A stretch of DNA of 64,000 nt from Clostridium sp. CMCC3677 (GTDB lineage Bacteria > Bacillota > Clostridia > Clostridiales > Clostridiaceae): the NCBI RefSeq assembly GCF_023845585.1, contig NZ_JAMQHS010000006.1, forward strand, positions 230,142-294,141. The letters are read 5' to 3'. This document shows positions 25,599 through 33,995 of this stretch, one piece after another (position 1 is the stretch's first letter; every line of letters starts with the position of its first letter). The notes beneath the pieces are model-generated. The model was not told the DNA's origin. It saw only the letters and a list, made by a program, of their open reading frames with translations, and made no database searches. Made by a program: the position numbers and the translations under genes.

Positions 25599-27010
25599 AC
25601 TATATTTATGTTAAAAGGTTCATATCTATCACTAACAATATGAGCAGCACAATTTAAGCATGGATCAAAACTTCTAACTATTCTTCCTATTTCAACTGGA
25701 TATTTAATATCATTTATTTGTGTACCTATTAAAGCTTGTTCAGCGGTACCTTTTATTCCTTTACTATCTTCAGGTGATAAATTCCAAGCTGATGGAGGTA
25801 TTAAAGTATAATTTGAAACAAGCTTTTTATCTATTGATAACCAATGCCCTAAAGCACCTCTTTCTGCTTCTATTAAACCAATTCCTTTTGCCTTTTCAGG
25901 CATCTCCCACTCTTTTTGATATGCTTTTCCTAATTTAAGCATTTCTATCAAAACTTTTATTGTTTCACAAATTCTTTTTGCTTCTAAAGACTTAGCTGCA
26001 ATTCTATCCATTGTAGATATTCCCCCACTATATCCTCCATTTAACGTCATTCTTGCTAATGCCCCAACTTCCATAGCATGTCCATTATATCTTGGAGCAT
26101 TTATCCAACTATATGCATTCTCTTTATATGCATTAGGTTTTGCCGGTTCATCTAATCCTGGAATAATTGTTTCTGAAGTTCCATTTGCCCATGTTTTAGC
26201 AACACTCTCAGTAATATTATTAATATCAAATGTTTCTTTTACCCCATTTATAATTACTCCTGGTGCACAATACTTTATTGGTGGTGAATAATCATTGTAT
26301 AATTCATAGCACATTAGATTTCCATGACCTTTACCAATTTTAAAATAATCATTATATACTTCTGATATTCTATAAACATCTGGTATTAGTTTTTCTTCAA
26401 CAAAACTACTTATTACATTAATACTATATTTAATGTTCTCTATCTGCTGAATATTAATGTTTGTAGTTGTTCCTCCTACAAATATTCCATGACAATGTGG
26501 TACTTTTCCTGCTAATTCAGCTACTCCTCTATGTGCTTCTCTGCTGTATTTTACTGCTTCTAAATAATCAGAATTTATCCTATCTGTATCAGCTTTAGAT
26601 AATCTATAATCAGCCTGTTTAGCCGATTCAGTCTTATATAATGGATTCAAATGTACTATATCTACATAGTCAGGAAATACAAAGAAATAAACGTGTCTTA
26701 AATAATTTTGGAGCAATTCAAATCCATTAGCAATATCACGCACAATCTTTCCATTAAAATCTGGCGTAACCTTCATTGCATCTTCTAAAGCTAAAGTTGC
26801 AGCCATTGTATGATGAGTGGAGCAAATTCCACATATTCTTGGTGCTAAATATATAATATCTAAAGGTGATCTTCCTTGAAATATTTGCTCAAAACCTCTA
26901 AATTGACTGCCACTACTTTTAGCATCAACAATTTTATTATTTTCAATCTCTACCTCAATACTTAACAGTCCACTTACTCTTGTTATAGGATCAATTATTA
27001 TTTTAGTCAT
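25595..27010 (-). CDS. NiFe hydrogenase large subunit
   Basis: The 471-residue subunit holding the NiFe site. Nickel ligands are in the two expected motifs: RICGICSTHH (Cys60, Cys63) near the N-terminus and DPCLNCAAH (Cys451, Cys454) near the C-terminus, followed by a 14-residue tail for the maturation protease. IDPITRVSG near the start is also canonical. I choose the ATG at 27010 because GGAGGGG lies upstream and the family starts there. It begins 4 bases after the small subunit stop. Confidence 0.96.
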   Translation of the reverse strand: MTKIIIDPITRVSGLLSIEVEIENNKIVDAKSSGSQFRGFEQIFQGRSPLDIIYLAPRICGICSTHHTMAATLALEDAMKVTPDFNGKIVRDIANGFELLQNYLRHVYFFVFPDYVDIVHLNPLYKTESAKQADYRLSKADTDRINSDYLEAVKYSREAHRGVAELAGKVPHCHGIFVGGTTTNINIQQIENIKYSINVISSFVEEKLIPDVYRISEVYNDYFKIGKGHGNLMCYELYNDYSPPIKYCAPGVIINGVKETFDINNITESVAKTWANGTSETIIPGLDEPAKPNAYKENAYSWINAPRYNGHAMEVGALARMTLNGGYSGGISTMDRIAAKSLEAKRICETIKVLIEMLKLGKAYQKEWEMPEKAKGIGLIEAERGALGHWLSIDKKLVSNYTLIPPSAWNLSPEDSKGIKGTAEQALIGTQINDIKYPVEIGRIVRSFDPCLNCAAHIVSDRYEPFNINIV

Positions 27011-27014
27011 ATAT

Positions 27015-28127
27015 CTAAACCCCTCCATATCTAACAAATGGCTCATTGCCGTCTGGAAATTTAGGTCCAGCACATCCTATGCAGTTTGTATTATCTCTAA
27101 CTGGCCAATTTTCAGTTCCATTCCACTTGCTTATTGGACAATATGCATAAGTCACTGGTCCTTGACATCCTAACTTAAACATACATTCTTCATCCCCAAG
27201 CTTCTTTGCAAATATTCCCGCATCAAAGAATCTTCTTCTTAAACAATTATCATGAATTGTCTGTCCATAATATGCTGTAGGTCTTCCATCGCTATCTAGT
27301 TCTGGTGCTCCATAAGAAGTAAGATATCCCAAAATCCCCATAATCCAAACTGGATTTGCTGGACATCCTGGAATTGCAATAATATCATCTCTTTTTAAAA
27401 ATTCTTTAACACTAACAGCGTCAGATAAATTAGGTCTAGCAGCAGTGGGTCCACCATAAGAAGAGCAAGTTCCAACTGTAACAATATATTTTGCATTTTG
27501 GGCTATAGTTTTAACTCCCTCCATAGCCGTTATTTTTCTGCCTTTATACGTAGCAATTGTTGTATACAATCCATTATCCTTTAATGGGACTGCTCCACAT
27601 ACAACAAACACATAATCAGTATTTAAAGTTTGTAATATTCTTTCATAAGCTGTTTCACCTGAATCTCCACATATACTACCAAAATAATTTAAATTAACAA
27701 ATTCTTTAAGTAAATATAAAACATCTGGATCCTTTGCATCAAGTAAGGATATTATTTGCCCAAAACAACCCGAAATTTCAAGCCATATAGCATTTATTTT
27801 CTGTTTTTTTCCTAATTTAACATCTTCAATTGCTCTTTCAGTAAATTTCATTGCCAATTCTTCTTTATTTTTTTGTAAACTACAATTCATTTTACAGTTA
27901 TTACAATTTCCATAACTTAAAACTTTATTTTCTTCCATATTTATCTTTTTGCAAGAACTGTTAGTATATTTTAAATCTGCATATTCTTCTACATCATTAT
28001 CTTTTATTTGATTCATATAAAAATTTTTATTATCTAAGTAATCTATATTTTCAATTCCATACAAATCTTCTGCTTTTACATATTTTACTGGCACTATAAA
28101 TCCATTTTCCATTTTTAAAATATACAT
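27015..28127 (-). CDS. NiFe hydrogenase small subunit with extra N-terminal region
   Basis: The 370-residue electron-transfer subunit. Proximal-cluster residues: Cys121 (SGCFGQ), Cys221 (GTCSSYGG), Cys255 (IPGCPANP); the usual second Cys of CxGC is Gln124. Distal cluster: His292, Cys295, Cys315, Cys321. Medial: Cys330, Cys349, Cys352. There is no twin-arginine signal peptide, so the enzyme should be cytoplasmic. Residues 1-110 do not look like standard small subunits and contain Cys59, Cys75, Cys78 and Cys82, which could hold another cluster. First gene of the operon; electron partner not encoded here. Confidence 0.93.
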   Translation of the reverse strand: MYILKMENGFIVPVKYVKAEDLYGIENIDYLDNKNFYMNQIKDNDVEEYADLKYTNSSCKKINMEENKVLSYGNCNNCKMNCSLQKNKEELAMKFTERAIEDVKLGKKQKINAIWLEISGCFGQIISLLDAKDPDVLYLLKEFVNLNYFGSICGDSGETAYERILQTLNTDYVFVVCGAVPLKDNGLYTTIATYKGRKITAMEGVKTIAQNAKYIVTVGTCSSYGGPTAARPNLSDAVSVKEFLKRDDIIAIPGCPANPVWIMGILGYLTSYGAPELDSDGRPTAYYGQTIHDNCLRRRFFDAGIFAKKLGDEECMFKLGCQGPVTYAYCPISKWNGTENWPVRDNTNCIGCAGPKFPDGNEPFVRYGGV

Positions 28128-28288
28128 GTATTTATCTCCTAAAAAATAATCATTATATATAATATTATTTTACTTTTAAAAAAATTCTTCTATGATAACT
28201 GTTCTAAAATAAATAATTCATAATAAAAATATTGTAAAGAAAACTTTTAGAGTACTAATAAATATTTGGTTATAAGGAGAAATTAAAA

Positions 28289-28819
28289 ATGAATGAAAAG
28301 ACAAAAAATCTAGTACGAGCTGGATTACTCCTAGCACTAGGAATAATAATTCCATATACCTTTCATATGACAGGATTACCAGGTAATATATTCTTACCTA
28401 TGCACATACCTGTATTACTTTGTGGATTTATCCTTGGAGAAAAATATGGCTTACTTATAGGATTTATAACTCCAATAATTAATTCAATTATTTCAGGAAT
28501 GCCTCCTATATATCCAATAGGAATATGTATGGCATTTGAACTTTCAAGCTATGGGCTAATAGCAGGATTAATGTACAAAAATAAAAAGTATAATATTTTT
28601 ATATCTTTAATAACTGCTATGATTATAGGTAGATTAATTTCAGGTATAACAAATTATATTTTGTTAACTGTTTCAGGAAATGGCTTTGTACTTGCTTCAT
28701 TCTTAACAGGTAGTTTTATAAAGGGAATATGGGGAATAATTATTCAACTTATATTAATACCAATAATAATTAAAATTATTGAAAATAAAATAGATAAGGA
28801 TGTAATTATAAATGGATGA
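28289..28819 (+). CDS. ECF transporter S component, substrate unknown
   Basis: A 176-residue integral membrane protein with about six helices, alanine/glycine-rich first helix (AGLLLALGIIIPYTFH) and the segment LPMHIPVLLCGFILGEKYG. These are features of ECF vitamin transporter S components. The substrate cannot be read from the sequence, and no riboswitch is apparent upstream. The shared ECF energising module is not in this window. The RBS AAGGAGA precedes the ATG. Its end overlaps the next gene, a methyltransferase, by 8 bases. Confidence 0.8.
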   Translation: MNEKTKNLVRAGLLLALGIIIPYTFHMTGLPGNIFLPMHIPVLLCGFILGEKYGLLIGFITPIINSIISGMPPIYPIGICMAFELSSYGLIAGLMYKNKKYNIFISLITAMIIGRLISGITNYILLTVSGNGFVLASFLTGSFIKGIWGIIIQLILIPIIIKIIENKIDKDVIING

Positions 28820-29381
28820 TTTAGAATTTTTTAATAGTGTTGCATTTAAGTGGGATGAAATGTGTACACATGACGATAAAAAAATCAGAAGAATTATAGA
28901 ATTATCAGATATAAAAAGTGGTTCTAAAATACTTGATGTTGGAACAGGAACGGGTATATTAATTAGTTATTTATTAGAAAAATCTCCTACTAAAATCGTT
29001 GCCGTTGATAATTCTGAGAATATGATTAAGGTATGTAAAAGTAAGTATAATGATAAACGAGTTGAATTTATTGTAAATGATATTATGAATCTTGAGAATT
29101 ATACATTTGACTATGTTTTTATTTACTCAGCTTATCCACATTTTAAAGATAAGTATGCACTGTTTAACAAACTTTATAACCTTTTAAATAAAGATGGTAA
29201 AATAGTTATTGCTCATTCAGATAGTAAAGAAAAAATAAATAATGTACATTTAAAAAAACCTCAAATAAAATACAATGTACTTCCTCCAGTAGAAAATACC
29301 ATAATCATAATGAACAATTATTTTTATATTGATAAAAGCATCGATAATGAAGAAATGTATTACGTGTCTGGAATAAAATAA
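28812..29381 (+). CDS. Class I SAM-dependent methyltransferase
   Basis: The 189-residue protein has the SAM-binding motif I LDVGTGTGILISYL, the acidic residue after strand 2 (VAVDNSENM) and motif II/III equivalents (IVNDIMNLENYTFDYVFIY). The C-terminal substrate part is short and not diagnostic. Overlap with the upstream ECF S-component gene suggests the two act on the same small molecule, such as a corrinoid, tetrapyrrole or vitamin; that is inference only. Confidence 0.82.
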   Translation: MDDLEFFNSVAFKWDEMCTHDDKKIRRIIELSDIKSGSKILDVGTGTGILISYLLEKSPTKIVAVDNSENMIKVCKSKYNDKRVEFIVNDIMNLENYTFDYVFIYSAYPHFKDKYALFNKLYNLLNKDGKIVIAHSDSKEKINNVHLKKPQIKYNVLPPVENTIIIMNNYFYIDKSIDNEEMYYVSGIK

Positions 29382-29383
29382 TA

Positions 29384-29427
29384 AAATAAACACCAACGTC
29401 CTATATAAAAACATTGGTGTTTATTTT
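29384..29427. terminator. Bidirectional terminator between the methyltransferase and araB genes
   Basis: AAATAAACACCAA pairs with TTGGTGTTTATTT and both flanks are A/T runs of the right polarity, so it can end the plus-strand ECF-methyltransferase transcript and the converging minus-strand araB transcript. Confidence 0.8.
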
Positions 29428-29438
29428 AAAACATAGCC
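29424..29438. repeat. Terminal fragment of a fold-back element
   Basis: TTTTAAAACATAGCC is identical to the right terminus of the type A elements. It abuts the bidirectional terminator; nothing else of the element remains. Confidence 0.5.
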
Positions 29439-29440
29439 TA

Positions 29441-31111
29441 TTATTTATGCTTTGCTGTCGCTTTAATATTTTTTAATCTTTTCATGACATCGTTTGCACC
29501 TTTGCCAAAATAATCATTAAGTAATAAATACTCTTTGTATAAGCTATCATATGTAACTGCATTTTCATGAATAGGTTTAAATGTACCTTCTTTTACTTTA
29601 CCTAAATGTCTAGCTACATCATTAGCATTTTTATATCCTGTCACTTCTTCTTTAGCTGCTGCAATTCCTAAAATCGCACTTCCTAAAGCTCCTGATTGCT
29701 TAGTGTCTATTATTTTTATTTCTTTATTACATACATCTGCATATATCTGAACTAACATAGGATTCTTTAATGGTATTCCTCCAGCTACACATATTTCATT
29801 AACTGGAACACCATGCTTTTCAAATTGTTCAATAACAACTCTTGTCCCATAAGCAGTTGCTTCTATTAATGCTCTATAAATTTCTTCTGGTTTAGTCTTT
29901 AATGTCATTCCTAATATCATACCTGTTAAATCAAAATCCATTAAAGTTGATCTTACTCCATTAAACCAATCTAATGCTATAAGTCCACTCTGTCCAACTT
30001 TATAGTTTTCTAATTTTTTGTTTAATAAATCAAAATCACTAATACCTAATTTTTTTGCTTCTTCTTTATATTTGGCTGGTAAGGCATTTTCTTTAAACCA
30101 AGCAAAATGATTTCCCACACAACATTGTCCAGCTTCATATCCAAAATATCCTGGAAGAATACCATCCTTTACAATTCCACAAACTCCTGGAATTCCTTCT
30201 TCTGTTTCAGACAATAACATATGACAAGAAGATGTCCCCATAATTATAAGCATTTTTCCTGGTCCATCAATCTTACTTGCAGCTACAGAAGCATGAGCAT
30301 CTATAATACTAACCCCTACTGGAGTACCTTCTTTTAATCCTGTTTTTTCAGCCATATCTTTAGTTAAATACCCTAAGCATTCACCTATAGATTTAATATT
30401 AGTAGATAATTTTTCATCTACCACATTTTCCATTTTAGAATTTAATGATTTAAAGAACTCTTTACTTGGATATCCCATTTCATGATGATAAAAAGCTTTA
30501 TATCCTGCTGCACAAGCACTTCTTACCTCTTCACCTGTTAATAACCATGTAATCCAGTCACACGCTTCTAAAATTCTACCACTTGCTTCATATACCTTAG
30601 GAGATTCTTTTACAATTTGCATAATTTTAGGTATCATCCATTCACTTGAAATTTTCCCTCCATATAAAGACAACCATTTTTGATTTGTCTCACTTGCAAT
30701 TTTGTAAATTTCATCAGCACAATATTGCGCTGAATGATGATTCCATAGCTTTGCATAAGCATGAGGATTATGTTTATATTCTGATAAATAACAAAGAGGA
30801 ATACCCTCTTTTGTTGTTGGTAATATAGTGGAAGAGGTGAAATCCACACCTATTCCTACTATATCATCATTATTTACTAAATTTTCATCCATAATCCCTT
30901 TTAAGGTTTCAATTAACCCTGTTTCATAATCTTTAGGATGTTGTAAAGCCCAGTCAATTCCTAGTTCTTCTCCTGTTGGAATATTATCAACCATTACTCC
31001 ATGTGGATATTCATAAATTTTAGTTAATAACTCTTCTCCTGTTTTTATATCAATTAATAATGTACGAACTGATAAAGTCCCAAAATCAATACCAATAGCA
31101 TACTTACCCAT
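29441..31111 (-). CDS. araB: Ribulokinase AraB
   Basis: A 556-residue FGGY-family kinase that phosphorylates L-ribulose in arabinose catabolism. The N-terminal phosphate loop GIDFGTLSVRTLLID, the segment GVDFTSSTILPT, the substrate region IIDAHASVAA and the C-terminal ATP-binding CVAGGIPLKNPMLVQIYADV are those of AraB rather than xylulokinase or glycerol kinase. Length is normal. It lies downstream of an AraM-AraL fusion gene in the same direction, with a decayed fold-back element between. araA and araD are not in the window. Confidence 0.93.
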   Translation of the reverse strand: MGKYAIGIDFGTLSVRTLLIDIKTGEELLTKIYEYPHGVMVDNIPTGEELGIDWALQHPKDYETGLIETLKGIMDENLVNNDDIVGIGVDFTSSTILPTTKEGIPLCYLSEYKHNPHAYAKLWNHHSAQYCADEIYKIASETNQKWLSLYGGKISSEWMIPKIMQIVKESPKVYEASGRILEACDWITWLLTGEEVRSACAAGYKAFYHHEMGYPSKEFFKSLNSKMENVVDEKLSTNIKSIGECLGYLTKDMAEKTGLKEGTPVGVSIIDAHASVAASKIDGPGKMLIIMGTSSCHMLLSETEEGIPGVCGIVKDGILPGYFGYEAGQCCVGNHFAWFKENALPAKYKEEAKKLGISDFDLLNKKLENYKVGQSGLIALDWFNGVRSTLMDFDLTGMILGMTLKTKPEEIYRALIEATAYGTRVVIEQFEKHGVPVNEICVAGGIPLKNPMLVQIYADVCNKEIKIIDTKQSGALGSAILGIAAAKEEVTGYKNANDVARHLGKVKEGTFKPIHENAVTYDSLYKEYLLLNDYFGKGANDVMKRLKNIKATAKHK

Positions 31112-31196
31112 AACTTTTATACCTCACAAATTCTACTTTTATTTTTCTCTATACTTTAGAGATATGGCTGTATCAAAAAACATATATATCTTTATT

Positions 31197-31296
31197 TGCT
31201 ATATTTAAGCGAATGTTAATATTGAATATAAGGAAAAACTAGCATTCGAATTTGATTATACTCAATATTAACTTCTTAGATATATTTGAAACAGAC
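31197..31296. repeat. Decayed 100-bp fold-back element between the AraM-AraL gene and araB
   Basis: The left part (GCTATATTTAAGCGAATGTT, then TATAAGG and a GCATTCGAATTTG segment) matches the left arm of the type A elements with many changes; the right part ends GAAACAGAC. Flanks TCTTTATT and TCTTCAAT agree at 6 of 8 positions, compatible with an eroded target duplication. Confidence 0.55.
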
Positions 31297-31303
31297 TCTT
31301 CAA

Positions 31304-33499
31304 TTAAGATACAGCTTTGTTTTTAATTAAGTTTGTAATGTCAGCTACCGAATCTACAATTATGTCTGGTTGAACACTACTCTTACCAATATCTTCTTTT
31401 GTGGTTTCTCCACTTAATACTAATATAGATAAAACATCACTATTTTTAGTTACTGCTATATCTGTATATAATCTATCTCCAACAACTGCAATTTCATCTT
31501 CTTTATATCCAGTTTCTTCAATTATATATTCCAATGTATGATGAGAAGGTTTACCAAAAAACTCAGGAAATCTATTTGTAGAACTTTCAATTAACCTTGC
31601 CATCGATCCACAGTCAGGAATAAATGTATTTCCTTCCATTGGACAATTTAAATCTGGATTAATTCCAAAATAAGTTTTTCCTTCTCTTATAAAACTACAT
31701 GCCTTTTCAAGCTTTTTATAAGTAAGGCTTGTATCAAACCCTATGATTACAATATCAGGATCACAATCGTTTAACTCTATATTAAACTTTCTAAATTCGT
31801 CCAATAAAGATTGTGTTCCTACAACATAAACACTTTTTCCAGGGTAGTTTTTCTTTAAATATTTTATCATTACATGAGTTGAGATCATCATTTGTTTTGG
31901 TTCAATAAGTATATTCATATTCTTTAATTTTTCAATATAACTTTCTTGGCTTTTTGATGAATTATTTGTGAAGAAATAATATTCTCTATCTGTTTGTTTT
32001 ACTGTATCTAAAAATTCATTAGTAAAATCAAACAAATTTTTACCTAAATAAATAGTTCCATCCATATCTAAAATAAAACATTTAATTTTTTCTATTTTAT
32101 CTTCCATATACTTGTTATTTAACTCTATATATTGACTTTGTCCACTTTCAAAATAGTCAGCAATTTTTTCTGACATCTTATCTGCAATACCTAAATCCCA
32201 TAGCAATTGTAAAAGTGTATAACGATCTCTAACTTCTTTTGCCACTAATATACTATCTTTAATCATTTCATAATCAACGCCAACTTGTTTAGGATTAATT
32301 GGTGCATTTAAAGATAATAGAATATCTTCTATTACTTTCACATTAGGTAATGAGTCATTTATTACTTTTGTTATCTCATCCCAATGTTCTTCTATTCGTT
32401 TTATTCTCTTTTCATGAAGATTCTTTGAATTTTTATTTGTTTTCGCTTCTAAAGCTATTACTCCGTTTGCTGCACAGCCATAGCTTTGTATCATCTTTTC
32501 TTCCCATGCTTTTTGATCGTAATTTTCTACATATTTTCTGGCATTTTTAAAATCTATTTTTTCTTTTAATAACATTTCATATGTCTTTATAACAGCTACT
32601 GTTCCAATCCCTACTTTAGTTCCATGTAACACAGGTTTTCTTCCCTCAAATAAGAATTTCATTTCCCAATAATGAGAAATATGATGTTCGCTTCCGGATG
32701 CTGGTCTTGAATTACCAACAAAACTCATTGCAATTCCTGTTCCTATTAAAGCTTCTGTAATATTGCTTATTGCTTCTTTTGAACGTAGCATTACTTGATC
32801 TGCACTTTCCACTACTTTTTTTATAGATTTTTCAACCATTTCAACTATTTCTTTACAATAATACTCTTTATTTACAATATTGGCAATTTTCCAATCACAT
32901 AAGCAAGTATACTTTCCTAGTATATCTCCAAGTCCCGCTGTTATCATATTCATAGGAGCATTTGCTAAAACGTCTACATCAGCTATAATAGCTGTTGGAA
33001 CATGAGCATCATATGTTGTTTTTAAATTGTTAGTTATAAGTGCTGCTCCTACTGAAGCAAACCCATCCATTGATGGTGCTGTAGCTACAATAATATAATC
33101 TATTTTTAGCTTATAGCTTATATATTTACACATATCATTGATAGTTCCAGTGCCTACCCCTAATATAAGATCATAATTACTTTCCATTGCAAGTTGTATT
33201 TTCATTATAGTCTCTTCATTTGGAACAACTTCATCTTCATCCAATACAATCTTACTTATTTCAATATTTGCTGTTTTAAATTCATCTTCTACTTGTTTTC
33301 CAGCTGCTACATATGTATTTTTATCTGCAACCATAAATATTTTTTTATAAGACTTTCTTTTAATAAATTCAGGTATTTTTTTTATTGCACCTTCTGATAT
33401 CTCTACATAATCTAAATCAGTTTTATGATTTTTCCCACAAGAACAAAAAAAATCGTGATGTAAATAATCTGATATTGAATTTATCTTTATATTAATCAT
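31304..33499 (-). CDS. Fusion of glycerol-1-phosphate dehydrogenase (AraM) and HAD phosphatase (AraL)
   Basis: About 731 residues. Residues 1-455 are AraM/EgsA-like: NAD motif GVGTGT (114-119), metal-ligand regions GLGDILGKYTCLCDW (about Asp192), SGSEHHISHYW and LHGTKVG. Residues 470-731 are an AraL/NagD-type HAD phosphatase: nucleophile motif DMDGT (Asp478, Asp480), FFTNNSSKS, and the distal GKPSHHTLEYI and VGDRLYTDI motifs. In Bacillus subtilis araL and araM are separate neighbours in the arabinose operon; here they are one protein. The ATG at 33499 follows AAAGGGTGG. It might make and then dephosphorylate, or proofread, a phosphorylated product. Confidence 0.9.
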   Translation of the reverse strand: MINIKINSISDYLHHDFFCSCGKNHKTDLDYVEISEGAIKKIPEFIKRKSYKKIFMVADKNTYVAAGKQVEDEFKTANIEISKIVLDEDEVVPNEETIMKIQLAMESNYDLILGVGTGTINDMCKYISYKLKIDYIIVATAPSMDGFASVGAALITNNLKTTYDAHVPTAIIADVDVLANAPMNMITAGLGDILGKYTCLCDWKIANIVNKEYYCKEIVEMVEKSIKKVVESADQVMLRSKEAISNITEALIGTGIAMSFVGNSRPASGSEHHISHYWEMKFLFEGRKPVLHGTKVGIGTVAVIKTYEMLLKEKIDFKNARKYVENYDQKAWEEKMIQSYGCAANGVIALEAKTNKNSKNLHEKRIKRIEEHWDEITKVINDSLPNVKVIEDILLSLNAPINPKQVGVDYEMIKDSILVAKEVRDRYTLLQLLWDLGIADKMSEKIADYFESGQSQYIELNNKYMEDKIEKIKCFILDMDGTIYLGKNLFDFTNEFLDTVKQTDREYYFFTNNSSKSQESYIEKLKNMNILIEPKQMMISTHVMIKYLKKNYPGKSVYVVGTQSLLDEFRKFNIELNDCDPDIVIIGFDTSLTYKKLEKACSFIREGKTYFGINPDLNCPMEGNTFIPDCGSMARLIESSTNRFPEFFGKPSHHTLEYIIEETGYKEDEIAVVGDRLYTDIAVTKNSDVLSILVLSGETTKEDIGKSSVQPDIIVDSVADITNLIKNKAVS

Positions 33500-33600
33500 G
33501 CATAACCACCCTTTTAATATATTTATTTTTGCTAGCAAATATATTGTATATTGCCATTATAAATATGACTTAAACAAGCTGTCAATCAAGTCAAATACTC

Positions 33601-33893
33601 AGTTATTAATAACTCTAACATTATAAAATTAATATTTTTTTCTTTTTAATAAACTTAATTGTTTTAGTGAAAAGCTCTCTTTGTTATTTATTAATATTCT
33701 TAAGTTCAATTACTCAGTCCACTTTGCTTATGCATATATCAACACGCTGCTAAAACATAGCCTTTTGTATAAAAAGATCTATGTTTTAAAAATAGTTTTT
33801 TGATTAAATATATGAAACTAATTTTCATATATCTTTTTTACTATTAATAAATTTAACATTTTATTAATAAATATTAATACTAATTATTAATAA
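33601..33893. promoter_or_regulatory. Repeated TTATTAATAA palindromes between the AraM-AraL and LacI genes
   Basis: Perfect palindromes sharing the core TTATTAATAA occur at 33601-33614 (AGTTATTAATAACT, upstream of the AraM-AraL gene), 33860-33871 (TTTATTAATAAA) and 33884-33893 (upstream of the lacI-type gene). They could be operators of the divergently transcribed LacI protein. AT-rich palindromes arise by chance here, so this is tentative. The region also contains a type B element end. Confidence 0.4.
33691..33762. repeat. Single right end of a type B fold-back element
   Basis: TAAGTTCAATTACTCAGTCC, CACTTTGCTTATGCATATAT and CTAAAACATAGCC in order match the right arm of the element at 49801-50075. 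No left arm is present. It lies in the control region between the AraM-AraL and lacI-type genes. Confidence 0.75.
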
Positions 33894-33995
33894 AACCCCT
33901 TAAATCCATTAATAATAAATTTATTTATTAATTAACTATTTGTCTTTTTTATTCCTATTTTGTATACTAAGTTTAAAAGAAAAGGAGTGGTTTAC

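Noticed and set aside
27015..28127. Small subunit read as inactive because the second proximal Cys is missing
   Set aside because: Other NiFe subgroups have a non-Cys residue there, and all other cluster ligands plus the maturation genes are intact.
33778..33794. CTATGTTTTAAAAATAG as another element copy
   Set aside because: It resembles the terminus only over about 11 bases in very AT-rich DNA beside a real type B end, too little to call separately.
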